Notes: generated by a model from the sequence alone, not told the origin. A stretch of DNA of 64,000 bases from Gorillibacterium timonense (GCF_001457415.1 NZ_LN881722.1:62001-126000), one strand, 5' to 3'; positions 7,644 through 17,054 are shown, counted from the first letter of the stretch. Program-made: numbers and translations.

Positions 7644-9224
7644 ATGATCAAATCCATCAAACGATTTAAATATGAAAACATTTTTTTGATAGTCTGTCTT
7701 ATCGGATTATCAGTTGTGCAGGTACTGACCTCGTTGATTCATACCTTTGCTTTTGACTCTTTGCTGGGTGGAGGTATACGACATTTCATTTATTGGTATC
7801 TATTTTGCTTAGGGTTGTGGGTCGTGCTGCTCCTGTGCAATTATTTAATTAGAATTTACCAAACCAAGTTAATTCAAAAAATGTCGACCGAGATCCGCAA
7901 AGACATGTTACAGCGTGTGGAAAACCTTTCATTTGATGAATTTCATAAGAGTGGAACAGGAGATTATACTTCAAGATTAAGCAATGATGTAACGGCAATT
8001 GAAACATCCGGATTTAAAAGCTTATACAATCTTATAAGCACCGCAAGCATTACGATCTTTTCTTTAATCGCTCTGTTACAATTTAGTGGATATATTATGA
8101 TCACAACGGTTGTACTAACGGTCATGATTTCATTGGTCCCCAATTTGTTTAGCAAAAAGGCAAATAAATCAATGCTGCAGCTATCAGAAGCAAACGAATC
8201 CTTTATCAGCAAACTACAGAATATTCTAAATGGCTTTAGTGTGTTGTTCTTTTCAAATGGCACAAGTAAAATGAAAGACTTTATCGGAAAATACTCGGAA
8301 GAACTAGGTAATGAAAAGGTAAATTATTCAAGGACAACAGGTGCGATTACTTTTTTTATTTCATTAATAAGCGTTATTTCTCAATTAATTATCTTCGTCT
8401 TAACTGGATACCTTGCTTCAATAGGCATAGTCTCGTTCGGTACAATTACTTCAACAGGAAGTATTGCCGGAAATGTGTTTAGTTCATTAACCCAATTTAA
8501 TAGTAATGTTGTTCAAATTAAATCCGTCTATTCCATTTTCAAAAAATTTCAATTTCGTTCAAGTGAAGAAACAAACTCACCTTTCAAATTGGAAAGTAGT
8601 TTCGAAAGCATTGCTCTTGATGATGTTGGTTATAAATACGATGAAAATGAAGTGCTAACGAATATAAATATTTGCTTTGAAAAAGGAAAAAAGTATGCAA
8701 TCACTGGAGTTAGCGGAAGTGGTAAATCTACGCTTATGAATATCTTGCTTGGAACAAAGAAGGATTACACCGGATCAGCCAAGCTGAATGGAATTGAAAT
8801 AAATACAATTTCGGATGATTGCCTCCATCAATACATTGGATTTATTGATCATAAAAACTACATTTTCAACGGCACCCTATCCGATAATATTGCATTATGG
8901 AGAGATTATCCGGATGAGGAAATGATGGATGCTGTAAGGCACGCAAACGTAGCTGAAATCGGATGCATTGATGAAGAGATTGGAAACGGCAAAAGACTTT
9001 TATCAGAAGGACAAAAGCAACGAATTGCTATAGCAAGGGCTCTTATTCAAAAGAAGCCCATCCTCATTATTGATGAAGGGACAGCAAATCTTGATCAAAA
9101 AAATTCGGAGGGAATCGAAAGAGAATTACTTTTGAACCCCAACTTAACCATGATCATGGTAACTCATCACTTAAATAACAACCTAAGAGACTTGTACGAT
9201 GACATAATCACTCTTCATTCCTGA
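7644..9224 (+). CDS. ABC exporter, fused permease and ATPase
   Basis: This 526-residue half-transporter has an N-terminal six-helix type I exporter domain (about 1-300) and a C-terminal ATPase. The ATPase shows Walker A GVSGSGKST (about 355), the signature LSEGQKQR (a variant of LSGGQ), Walker B ILIIDEGTANLD and the switch motif VTHH. No C39 peptidase domain is present, so it would not itself cleave a double-glycine leader. AAAGGGGAG precedes the ATG. It is AT-rich like the neighbouring Rgg gene, and the two form an island. The substrate is unknown; a peptide is an inference from the regulator. A terminator follows. Confidence 0.85.
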   Translation: MIKSIKRFKYENIFLIVCLIGLSVVQVLTSLIHTFAFDSLLGGGIRHFIYWYLFCLGLWVVLLLCNYLIRIYQTKLIQKMSTEIRKDMLQRVENLSFDEFHKSGTGDYTSRLSNDVTAIETSGFKSLYNLISTASITIFSLIALLQFSGYIMITTVVLTVMISLVPNLFSKKANKSMLQLSEANESFISKLQNILNGFSVLFFSNGTSKMKDFIGKYSEELGNEKVNYSRTTGAITFFISLISVISQLIIFVLTGYLASIGIVSFGTITSTGSIAGNVFSSLTQFNSNVVQIKSVYSIFKKFQFRSSEETNSPFKLESSFESIALDDVGYKYDENEVLTNINICFEKGKKYAITGVSGSGKSTLMNILLGTKKDYTGSAKLNGIEINTISDDCLHQYIGFIDHKNYIFNGTLSDNIALWRDYPDEEMMDAVRHANVAEIGCIDEEIGNGKRLLSEGQKQRIAIARALIQKKPILIIDEGTANLDQKNSEGIERELLLNPNLTMIMVTHHLNNNLRDLYDDIITLHS

Positions 9225-9251
9225 AAAGGAAAGAATCCATTCTATTATCAG

Positions 9252-9280
9252 AAAAGCGACCTTAATCGGTCGCTTTTTCT
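9252..9280 (+). terminator. Terminator of the ABC transporter gene
   Basis: AAAAGCGACC pairs with GGTCGCTTTT around TTAATC and is followed by T residues. Confidence 0.8.
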
Positions 9281-9320
9281 TTCCCATTACACGAATGATA
9301 GAGTAGTCCAGGCTTCCACG

Positions 9321-9602
9321 TTGGTTTTTGATAAGGAAACGGGTAAGCTCATTGCCAATTGCCGCCTTTGTTTACAGGACAACATAGCAGCAGTTTACAG
9401 TATCGGGGTTGTACCGGCTCATAGAGGAAGAGGATTGGCTACGCGCATGTTGCAAAGAGCCTTGACGAGTCTAAAGGGGAACTATCCCTTATTAAGGTTG
9501 TATGTGATGGAAGGGAACGATGCGGAATCGGTGTATTGGAATCTTGGTTTCATGCCTGGAGTACAGGAAATTGAAAACATGTATATTCCTGCGAACCAGT
9601 AG
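9321..9602 (+). pseudogene. GNAT acetyltransferase, C-terminal fragment
   Basis: The frame encodes the end of a GNAT N-acetyltransferase: VFDKETGKLIA, then the acetyl-CoA-binding motif A (VVPAHRGRGLATRML) and the final YWNLGF strand. A complete GNAT domain needs about 60 more residues before this. The frame stays open upstream through the terminator at 9252, reading TNDRVVQASTLVFDK, so the original gene extended further left. No ribosome site supports the TTG at 9321. It is probably a remnant cut when the AT-rich Rgg/ABC island was inserted. Confidence 0.6.
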
Positions 9603-9678
9603 CCGAGAATCATCTGGGGTTCCATATTTAGCATTAGAAAGACCACCTTAACGGGTAGTCTTTCTGCTTTAGATTCCG

Positions 9679-10086
9679 TTAGCACTCCGTTATTTTGATG
9701 CAATGTGCTTGAATGACTGAGGTTAATTCCTGGAATCTATACTTATGGATTACCATATCCACGGTGAAGTCCTCGGCCTTCTTTGTATCCATTATGAAAT
9801 ACAGGCCATTATAGCGCAAAAATAGGACAAGTGCCGTAAAAGCAGTACGTTTGTTGGCGTTGTGGAAGGGATGGTTTTGCCCCAGTGATTCAAATAATGC
9901 GGCTGCCTTTTCGAATAGGGTCGGGTATGCATCTTCCTCAAAAGCCGAGGATTGAGGCCGATAAACGGCAGATTCAAGCATTCCAGGGTCTTTGACCCCA
10001 ACCTGTTCACCCGGACTATAGCGCTGAATCATGGCAAGGTTAATGGCAATGACTTCTTGGGCGGATAAATAGCGGGTTAAGCTCAT
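9679..10086 (-). CDS. Doc-type toxin (Fic fold) of a toxin-antitoxin pair
   Basis: This 135-residue Doc/death-on-curing family protein carries the Fic-type motif HPFHNANKR (from His72), matching HxFx(D/N)ANKR. In phage P1 the Doc enzyme phosphorylates EF-Tu and arrests translation. Its ATG overlaps the stop of the upstream antitoxin gene (ATGA), giving the usual coupled antitoxin-first order. The partner here is an AbrB/SpoVT-type protein and not Phd. Confidence 0.87.
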   Translation of the reverse strand: MSLTRYLSAQEVIAINLAMIQRYSPGEQVGVKDPGMLESAVYRPQSSAFEEDAYPTLFEKAAALFESLGQNHPFHNANKRTAFTALVLFLRYNGLYFIMDTKKAEDFTVDMVIHKYRFQELTSVIQAHCIKITEC

Positions 10087-10346
10087 CTGTCTTTGAGACC
10101 GTGTAACGTCTGATCATACAGGTTAATTACATCTGCCAGGGAGTCCATAAAATCTTCACTAATTCCTTGGGGCAAGGAGACTTTCGTTGATTTCTTAATA
10201 ATGATTTCTCCGGTAGATGGATTTACATCGATGCTGACCGTATCGCCTTGATCGAGTCCAATTTGTTTTAAAGCGTCCGTCATCGTTATACCTAGACTGT
10301 TACCAAACTTCGTCACTTTTCTTTCCATCCCAATCATCCTGTCCAT
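10083..10346 (-). CDS. AbrB/SpoVT-type (MazE-like) antitoxin
   Basis: This 87-residue protein has the swapped-hairpin AbrB DNA-binding domain (KVTKFGNSLGITMTDALKQIGLDQGD) and an acidic C-terminal tail likely to bind the toxin. AAGGAGG seven bases before the ATG at 10346 supports this start; an in-frame ATG at 10328 is an alternative. It lies directly before the Doc toxin gene with a four-base overlap. Such antitoxins usually repress their own promoter. Confidence 0.82.
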   Translation of the reverse strand: MDRMIGMERKVTKFGNSLGITMTDALKQIGLDQGDTVSIDVNPSTGEIIIKKSTKVSLPQGISEDFMDSLADVINLYDQTLHGLKDR

Positions 10347-10490
10347 TGAAATTCCTCCTTACCATCATATTCAATTGTTATAACAATTATACATGTCTTG
10401 GCCCATGAATCAATTTTAAGACATAATGGAGCTTTGCACTTCAGTTCCGCTTGCTTGGGAGGAGAGAGGAGGACAAGCATCCCAATATGC

Positions 10491-11075
10491 TTATCTCGTC
10501 CCTTGAAATGTCTGGTAGCTCTTAAATATGGCTTCGATTCGTTTTTGGTGTTGACTGAAATAGTCAAGGGTCATGATGCCCCGCACCCGATATTCAATTT
10601 GTCGGTCACTGTTGATTACGTACATCTCAATTAAAACTTTTTTGTCTAGAGGTTCAATGAAATAGCTGGCGATTTCTCCGCTGTCCAGCGTAAGCGGCCT
10701 AGCGTAGGTTAATGGCGGGGATGTGTCTTTATCGTATGGGTGACCAGAGGCCTCGATCAACGTCCCTTCGCCTTCAGAAATGAGGGCCGGGGAAAAGTTA
10801 GTCTGTCGTTCTCTGAGATTCCAATTCGAAGGATATTTGATACTGTAACCGTAAAAGTCATCTGTGAACGTTACCCGCTCCGTATTATCGATTTCAGCAT
10901 CGTCATCGGCAGGCACAACAAGAAGATAAGCAAAGTCCTCTGTATCAAAGCCATTCACTTGGTCTGACTTAGCCGCTACGCTCACTTGATCCGACTTTGT
11001 CGTAAGAGGAACGTCACAACCAGCAAGGAGAAGAAGGGAAATGCAGAGTGTGAGGATAAACGTAAAGATTCTCAT
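10491..11075 (-). CDS. Lipoprotein with a PsbP-like domain
   Basis: This 194-residue secreted lipoprotein has a signal peptide with lipobox LAGC (Cys19) and a short low-complexity linker with the repeat KSDQV. A folded domain follows (about 65-190), containing FYGYSIKYPSNW, a pattern typical of PsbP/MOG1-like lipoproteins of Gram-positive bacteria. These are membrane-anchored on the outside and their function is mostly unknown. It reads in the same direction as the membrane protein at 11162 and the toxin-antitoxin pair, but the gaps suggest separate transcripts. Confidence 0.7.
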   Translation of the reverse strand: MRIFTFILTLCISLLLLAGCDVPLTTKSDQVSVAAKSDQVNGFDTEDFAYLLVVPADDDAEIDNTERVTFTDDFYGYSIKYPSNWNLRERQTNFSPALISEGEGTLIEASGHPYDKDTSPPLTYARPLTLDSGEIASYFIEPLDKKVLIEMYVINSDRQIEYRVRGIMTLDYFSQHQKRIEAIFKSYQTFQGTR

Positions 11076-11161
11076 GCCTTTGGATCGGTCTCCTGTAAAC
11101 TCTCAGATAAACTCATATAAGCTATTATACATAGGACATCCTTATCATGTAAGTGATGAGA

Positions 11162-11782
11162 TTATGCGCGTGCTACCAATTGCACCCATGAGGCATACAA
11201 GCGTCCAAGCCCTTTCAAAACCAAGGGTAACAGGAGGACCATTACCAAGCCAATGCCAGCGGCGGCCCATGAACGCTCAGAGGAGGACAGGTCTGGTAGA
11301 AGGAAGAGGAGAGAGGAATCGTACGAGAACAGATCGAAGGAAAAGAAGCGGTCGCTCACCCAGTAGGCGATTGGAGAAAGCAAGATACCGAAGGCGGTAG
11401 CGGGCAGAACGACAGCAAGGGTAAATCCGGTAATGCCAATGGGAAGCTGAGCTACACTGTAGAGCAATCCGCGGTAGGTCTGGCTTTGCCCCAGTAGTGA
11501 GAAGAGAGACCTCCATCCGCCCCATTGAAAAGGTACGGATGCTTCAGCAGGTTCAGGTTTGAGCTCCTCATCACGTATCCAGTTACTCACCGCCGATTGT
11601 TCATTCTTCATCATTCTGGAGCAGGCAGCAAGGGTTGCAGCCAACAACGGGATTCCGATCCAGACGATGATGAGCGGCAAACTCACACATATTCCCGTAA
11701 TCGCAATAACAAATGCCACAATTCCTTTTGGCAGGGATAACATGAGAAGGGTCCAAGATTGCAGAGTACTTTGTTTTTTCAT
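11162..11782 (-). CDS. Membrane protein of the putative sensor domain family
   Basis: This 206-residue protein has four probable transmembrane segments in two pairs (about 15-55 and 105-145), with a further hydrophobic stretch near 175-195. The layout and the motifs SLPKGIVAFVI and QLPIGITGFTLAV match the sensor domain found in some actinobacterial and Firmicute membrane proteins and sensor kinases. Here it stands alone without a kinase. The two halves resemble each other, suggesting internal duplication. The role is unknown. Confidence 0.62.
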   Translation of the reverse strand: MKKQSTLQSWTLLMLSLPKGIVAFVIAITGICVSLPLIIVWIGIPLLAATLAACSRMMKNEQSAVSNWIRDEELKPEPAEASVPFQWGGWRSLFSLLGQSQTYRGLLYSVAQLPIGITGFTLAVVLPATAFGILLSPIAYWVSDRFFSFDLFSYDSSLLFLLPDLSSSERSWAAAGIGLVMVLLLPLVLKGLGRLYASWVQLVARA

Positions 11783-12099
11783 CGCTAAACGCCCCTTTAT
11801 TGAAGTCTATTCTAGGATAGATGATTAGGAGGGCAGGGGAAAGGTTCTGAGGATTGGGAGATCCCCCGACCTTGGTCCAGAATTCATTCACGATAACGAA
11901 TATCCCACAGCCTTCGTTCCCCATAGGACGATATACGATTTCCTGTACGCATGTAGAGGGATCGGCGAATCGGTACGGCCGATTTGAACATCATCTAGAC
12001 ACGCCGGTGCTTGGGTGCAGATGATCCGTATAGAAAATAATGGAATCGTATAGTATCATAAAAATTGCTAGAATACAAAAAATGTTAGGGGCCGCTTTC
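11783..12099. other. Divergent intergenic region
   Basis: This gap separates the minus-strand sensor-domain gene from the plus-strand surface protein gene, so it must hold two promoters. I see no consensus promoter, operator or RNA structure that I can defend. Confidence 0.4.
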
Positions 12100-15000
12100 A
12101 TGAAAAAGAGGATGAAACGTTTATTAGTTGGGATGGTATTGCTTTTGCTGTTCAGTTCACTTGAGGCTGCAGTGGTTCCTGTAGCCCGTGCAGAATCGTT
12201 AGCGGCTACTACGGAGCTTTCTCTCCCCGGAAATTTGACGGACTGGCTGTTGGATGAAGATGCGGGCTATATTTATGCAATCTCTAGCAAGGATAATTCC
12301 CTGTATTTCATTAGACTCAGCGATTTTACGGTCGAAAAAACGCTGAATGTAGGATCTAACCCGATTTATCTTGCAAGAGATGGGCAGTCTCTGCAGATTG
12401 CGCTCTCCGGAGCGACCCTAATCAAGACGGTTAATCTCTCCACTCAACAAATTTCGGACACGATTCAGACAAGCGCAGTACCTGACTCGGTAGCTGCTAC
12501 TGCCAATCATCTTTTCTATGGAACGAATGATGGGAAAATATACAAGTACGACAAGACCGCCCGAACGAGCAGCCTCTTGTTCAGCGCTTTTTCGAATGAT
12601 GATGTGGCTCTCGCCGTAGATGAGCAATCCCATACGCTTTATGTTGGCAAATTGTCCTCTTATGGCGGATTAACGGCTGTCAGCACGGAGACCGGAGCAA
12701 TCCTGAGTCGGGACATTGATGATGACAAGGAGATTGGCGGGTTTTCTTTATCGCTCAAGCATATTTTTATGGATGATCAGTCCGTATACTTTGGCGGGCA
12801 TCAGTTCAATAAAGACAACTTGATGGAGACCACGGGCACTTATGCAAGAATGTTGAATGATTATACCTCTCTCGAATCGGTTATATTGGCTGTTTCAGAC
12901 TCCTATGTGCTTACTACGCAAGGGGTTTACGATAAGGATACTTATACTCCCTTGGTGGACTTTCCCTCCGACAAAAAGTTCGCCTTGCTCGACTCGAACG
13001 GCCATGCCTATCTTGCGGGCGTAGCGAACTCATTTTATGATGCCAATAAGATCGACAGAATCGATCTTGTGATCCCGCAGAGGGCAACCGTTGCCTTTAC
13101 CAAGGATGCCTATTCGATCAAAAGCGATCAAGCGATCACCAATTGGGCCACGACGGATCACTCCCCCTACCTCTACGCCATTGTGGCAAGCACAAATGAG
13201 CTTGTCGTTATCCGTAAGGACGATATGAGTGTAGCAAGCAAGATGTTTATTGGTTCTAGCCCGAGTAAAATTAAGATTTTTGACAACAAGATCTATATCA
13301 TCTATGAAGGTGAGAATCATATCAAGGTCATGGATCTGCATGACGGCCTTCCATCAGATGGAGCAGCAACCCAGATTACCACAAAACACTATCCACTTGA
13401 TGTCTATCCGGATACTAACAGTCGGATCTTGTATAATGGCGGGGTCTTTAACGGCGGTATTCAAGTGACTTCAGCGGTCTATACCTCTGTTCAGGATGCC
13501 GTATACCATGAACAAAGTACAGGAATTTATTATCCTGACCGCTACACGTTAGACGCTGACCAACAAGTTCTCTATGGCGGGGATTCGTATTCTATATACA
13601 AATACAGCAGCACAAATTTTGAATTGATTGAAAAAGTCGGTGCACAAAGCGGCTATTATTATTCGGATATTATCCTCGATGAAAATAATCTGTATTATGG
13701 GAACCTCAGGCTCGATGCGAACCACATCTCCACCCTATACGGAACCTATCCAGAAAAGATTATTTATGCACGCGGCAGTCTCGTGTTCAGCAATAGTTCC
13801 GTCTATGACAGAGACAGCCTCACGAAAATCAGTGATCTGTTTATGTTTATTGATCATGCCTATGTTGGCGGAGATCAAGCCCTATTCGTTTCGACGAATA
13901 ATCGGCTGTTTAAATTCAATAGTTTGGAAGAATTGACCACGGTCATGAATAAGAACCGCTTACCCTCTCATGCGGTTTTCGTGGATGAAAATTTGACCTC
14001 CGGTACGATTGATGGGTACCTGACCTTTGAACCGCCGGTCGAACAAGAAGGGATTACGGGGTACGACGCGTACTACCTTGATCGGAATGGCAATCAACTT
14101 AATCAAGTAACGATCTATAAGAACACGGAATTATCAACGGACTCCCAATTCGTTTATGATCTCTATCATTCGGTCCTGCCTGCGGGAGCCGTAAGCATTG
14201 GGCTGTATCCGGTCATTTGGCATGAAGGGAGTGGCAGTAAGCGCACACTGGATATTCATATCTCCGTTCCGATTTATGATGCGCCTGACTATCTGCCAGT
14301 AGATCTAACCGTGACCGATACCAATGCAGATATCTTCAAATTCGCCGGTACCGTAACCTGGAAGCCGGGTGCGATTGAACTGCCAGGTGCCCGCTATTCC
14401 TTATATTTCGTTGATGAAGAGGGTGCGGTTGGAGCTGCATTAGACGTTGTGAACGGTGGGAAAAAAGCCTATTCGGTTACATTTCCAGAGAAGGATGTTC
14501 CGAAAGAAGCTATTGGAATCGGTATTTTTGTAGAAAATGATGAATTTGAATCGCCCTTCTACAGCCGTGCACTATTAAAAGATAAAGTGACGCCGGATAT
14601 CCCGCTATCCTCCATTACCGTGTACAAGAATTTGGTTAAAGTGGATCAGGTCGTCGTGAATAATCTGTTACCTGGAGATTATGTACGAGTTTACAATGGA
14701 ACAGGAACCTCTCTCCTGGGGGTAGGAAACGTCGGCTCGGACAAGAACACCGTTACGATTCTGATCGGTAATCTTGGGCGTTCAGGGGATAACATTATTC
14801 TAACCCGTCAAGCACCTCACAAAATGGAAAGCGCGGGAACGATGGTCGTGATTCCTCCTGTAACGGATGATAGCGGCGGCGGAACCGGCGGTGGCGGTGG
14901 AATCGGCGGCGGTGGCGGTGGCGGTTTTGGAGGAGGCATCCCGAACCTGTCCGGCATTTCTGATGAAGCCAAGCTATCGACGATAATCAAGGAAAACACC

Positions 15001-16182
15001 GATGGAACCCATTCGTCTTTAACGGAAGTGACATCGGCCTTTATTTCAAAGGCAATAACGGCTTCCGACTTTGCCAAAAACCCGGTGATCACGATCAAGG
15101 CGGATGAACAAGCGGTAGTTCAAAGCAGTCAATTCCAGATCGATACAAGTTCAATAACAAGCATCCGCAATCAATCAAAGGAAGCCATATTGCTTCTGGA
15201 ATCCACATGGGGCAAGCTTCAGATTCCAGTGAATGCCTTATTCTCGTCGCTTTCTAAGGACAACGGCTCGGAAAAGAAGGTCGTCATTACGATCTCTCAA
15301 GCCGCGAGCACCTATAAAGCCAAATTAAGTGCTCAGCTCAAGAGATCAACCAGTGTTCTGTTGGGAGGTCCTGTCGATTTTGAAGTTAAGTTGACCGGAG
15401 GCAGCCAAGAACGCATTCTTTCAAGTTTCTCTGATTATGTTGGCCACGTGATGAATTTCAACGTACCCAAAGAAGCGAATGCCGTCTATACAGGGTTAAC
15501 CTATGATCCGATCTCGCAGACATACGTCCCGGTTCCAACTACTTGGGAATGGAAGGATGGTTCTTTACAGGTTACACTGAAGCGTAAGGGGAATTCTATC
15601 TATACCGTTGTTCAAAATCAAGTTGAGTTTAATGATTTAACTAACAGCAATCCGTATAAAGACAGCATCTTGGCGTTAGCGAATCGAAAGGTTATCAATG
15701 GCTATTCGGATGGAAGTTTTAAAGCGGAATCGGTTGTTACACGTGCCGAATTTGCTGTTATGCTCAATCGAGCTTTAGGCATTCTTCCTAAGCAGACGGC
15801 CTCGCAAAACTTTACGGATGTTAAGGATGGGGCATGGTATGCAGTTCAAGTAAATGCAGCTGTCGATGCGGGTTTGATTAACGGTTTTCCAGATGGCACT
15901 TTTCGCCCAAATCAAGAAATTACGCATGAAGAGCTGCTTGTTATGCTGGTAAATGCCATTAAATATGCCGGAACGGACACCGATCTAACGAAAACCTCTT
16001 CGGCAAAGTTCCCTGATAAGCTTCCGGATTGGGCTAAACCCTATTATGCTTCTGCCTTGGCTTATGATCTATTGCCGACGAACAGCCCCTTCCACTTCCA
16101 GTCGGGTAAGAAAACACAGCGCCAAGAAAGTGCATGGCTGTTGTACCAATTCATGAAGGTATTGAGGCTGACAAACGGATAG
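12100..16182 (+). CDS. Large surface protein with a beta-propeller-like region and three SLH domains
   Basis: This protein of about 1,360 residues is anchored to the cell wall. It starts with a signal peptide (MKKRMKRLLVGMVLLLLFSS), so the ATG at 12100 is preferred over the in-frame ATG at 12040. About 600 residues of blade-like repeats follow (patterns such as YIYAISSKDNSLYFIRLSD), as in YncE-type propellers. Two related beta-sandwich modules (about 620-845) come next, then a Gly-rich linker (about 930-955) and three SLH domains (from about 1185) that bind pyruvylated wall polymer. Composition is somewhat more AT-rich than that of the flanking metabolic genes. Function is unknown; adhesion or S-layer structure is likely. 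Confidence 0.85.
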   Translation: MKKRMKRLLVGMVLLLLFSSLEAAVVPVARAESLAATTELSLPGNLTDWLLDEDAGYIYAISSKDNSLYFIRLSDFTVEKTLNVGSNPIYLARDGQSLQIALSGATLIKTVNLSTQQISDTIQTSAVPDSVAATANHLFYGTNDGKIYKYDKTARTSSLLFSAFSNDDVALAVDEQSHTLYVGKLSSYGGLTAVSTETGAILSRDIDDDKEIGGFSLSLKHIFMDDQSVYFGGHQFNKDNLMETTGTYARMLNDYTSLESVILAVSDSYVLTTQGVYDKDTYTPLVDFPSDKKFALLDSNGHAYLAGVANSFYDANKIDRIDLVIPQRATVAFTKDAYSIKSDQAITNWATTDHSPYLYAIVASTNELVVIRKDDMSVASKMFIGSSPSKIKIFDNKIYIIYEGENHIKVMDLHDGLPSDGAATQITTKHYPLDVYPDTNSRILYNGGVFNGGIQVTSAVYTSVQDAVYHEQSTGIYYPDRYTLDADQQVLYGGDSYSIYKYSSTNFELIEKVGAQSGYYYSDIILDENNLYYGNLRLDANHISTLYGTYPEKIIYARGSLVFSNSSVYDRDSLTKISDLFMFIDHAYVGGDQALFVSTNNRLFKFNSLEELTTVMNKNRLPSHAVFVDENLTSGTIDGYLTFEPPVEQEGITGYDAYYLDRNGNQLNQVTIYKNTELSTDSQFVYDLYHSVLPAGAVSIGLYPVIWHEGSGSKRTLDIHISVPIYDAPDYLPVDLTVTDTNADIFKFAGTVTWKPGAIELPGARYSLYFVDEEGAVGAALDVVNGGKKAYSVTFPEKDVPKEAIGIGIFVENDEFESPFYSRALLKDKVTPDIPLSSITVYKNLVKVDQVVVNNLLPGDYVRVYNGTGTSLLGVGNVGSDKNTVTILIGNLGRSGDNIILTRQAPHKMESAGTMVVIPPVTDDSGGGTGGGGGIGGGGGGGFGGGIPNLSGISDEAKLSTIIKENTDGTHSSLTEVTSAFISKAITASDFAKNPVITIKADEQAVVQSSQFQIDTSSITSIRNQSKEAILLLESTWGKLQIPVNALFSSLSKDNGSEKKVVITISQAASTYKAKLSAQLKRSTSVLLGGPVDFEVKLTGGSQERILSSFSDYVGHVMNFNVPKEANAVYTGLTYDPISQTYVPVPTTWEWKDGSLQVTLKRKGNSIYTVVQNQVEFNDLTNSNPYKDSILALANRKVINGYSDGSFKAESVVTRAEFAVMLNRALGILPKQTASQNFTDVKDGAWYAVQVNAAVDAGLINGFPDGTFRPNQEITHEELLVMLVNAIKYAGTDTDLTKTSSAKFPDKLPDWAKPYYASALAYDLLPTNSPFHFQSGKKTQRQESAWLLYQFMKVLRLTNG

Positions 16183-16204
16183 ATCAGGAGAGGGTGAAAC
16201 TTAA

Positions 16205-16384
16205 ATGACAGCGAATTGGTGGTTAGCCCTCATCATCATGGTTGTGTTAAACGGCATTGTGGCATGGACTTTGCTTACAGGGCTAGAGCCCGTAAGTCGG
16301 AGGGCCAAGAAGTGGATGTTTATCGTCGTGAATGGGATTGGGCTCGTTCTCGCGGTCTCTCAGTTTTTCTGGATGGAGTTTTAA
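16205..16384 (+). CDS. Small two-helix membrane protein
   Basis: This 59-codon frame begins 22 bases after the SLH protein stop and has an AGGAGAGGG ribosome site. It encodes two hydrophobic helices (WWLALIIMVVLNGIVAWTLL and WMFIVVNGIGLVLAVSQFFW) joined by a basic loop SRRAKK. It is probably co-transcribed with the surface protein, with a shared terminator at 16395. Function is unknown. Confidence 0.65.
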   Translation: MTANWWLALIIMVVLNGIVAWTLLTGLEPVSRRAKKWMFIVVNGIGLVLAVSQFFWMEF

Positions 16385-16394
16385 CGTGGCTTCG

Positions 16395-16425
16395 AAAAAA
16401 AGCGACCGATGTTCGGTCGCTTTTT
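16395..16425 (+). terminator. Terminator of the SLH protein operon
   Basis: AAAAAGCGACCGA pairs with TCGGTCGCTTTTT around TGT. The stem core AAAGCGACC is shared with the terminators at 3576 and 9252. Confidence 0.82.
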
Positions 16426-16606
16426 GCATGCTCTATCGGGCGATGAAAACAACCATTCGGTTGATCGGAACGAGTGGCCTTTCGTGAGCTGCTACAAGGG
16501 GAGAAAGAGGTGATGTGATAATTATCACAGAAAACTTTTGCTTCCCTTCTCAATAATAACGCTAGTGGCTTTACCGCAGAGAACAGATGGCAGGGAGGCA
16601 GAGAGT

Positions 16607-16825
16607 GTGGCGGTCCGTCGTGGAGCTATGGAGCAAGATTATGTGATTGAACGTGTACGAGAATTGTTTCCATGCCGGGTTTTATGGAGCGAAGGGCGTC
16701 CATGCCTGGAGTATACAAGTACAGAAGAGCTGACGAAAATCTCTGATTACGTAAAAGCAAACTTTGAAGTCGAGCTGCTGGATGTGTTTTTTACAGCGGT
16801 AGAAAGCCTTCCGGAAGAGAATTAG
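16607..16825 (+). CDS. Small hypothetical protein
   Basis: The likely start is a GTG eight bases after GGGAGG (16593-16598), giving 72 residues that end ...FTAVESLPEEN. An ATG at 16628 is an alternative start, and the frame stays open further upstream. It looks like a small alpha/beta protein without membrane segments. I do not recognise the family. Confidence 0.5.
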   Translation: MAVRRGAMEQDYVIERVRELFPCRVLWSEGRPCLEYTSTEELTKISDYVKANFEVELLDVFFTAVESLPEEN

Positions 16826-16920
16826 ATTGTTCTGCGGGTAGAAGAACTTCTCTCTTGAAGGCCCGAATTTACTGAGGCGCATTGATCTCTCCGTTTCCAC
16901 TCAAGATTGGTTTTCCAGTA

Positions 16921-16968
16921 CAAAAAGGGACCTTCATCTCCACGTTTTCCGTGGCTTTGAAGATCCCT
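16921..16968 (-). terminator. Terminator of the cystathionine operon
   Basis: On the minus strand a long interrupted hairpin (AGGGA..TTCA..CCAC paired with GTGG..TGAA..TCCCT) ends in TTTTTG. It lies 85 bases after the stop of the gene at 17055. Its 3' arm is almost identical to that of the terminator at 47747. Confidence 0.65.
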
Positions 16969-17054
16969 ATGCGTGTTAGTCGGGACTTGCTCATCAACTG
17001 TGCTAACGCGTTTGGGACATCCCCTAGTTGTTAATGCTCGTAGGTTTCAACAGG

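Noticed and set aside
7445-7681. 78-codon minus-strand frame across the Rgg-ABC gap
   Set aside because: It has no ribosome site, its first codons lie in the ABC gene, and the plus-strand terminator and ribosome sites explain the region better.
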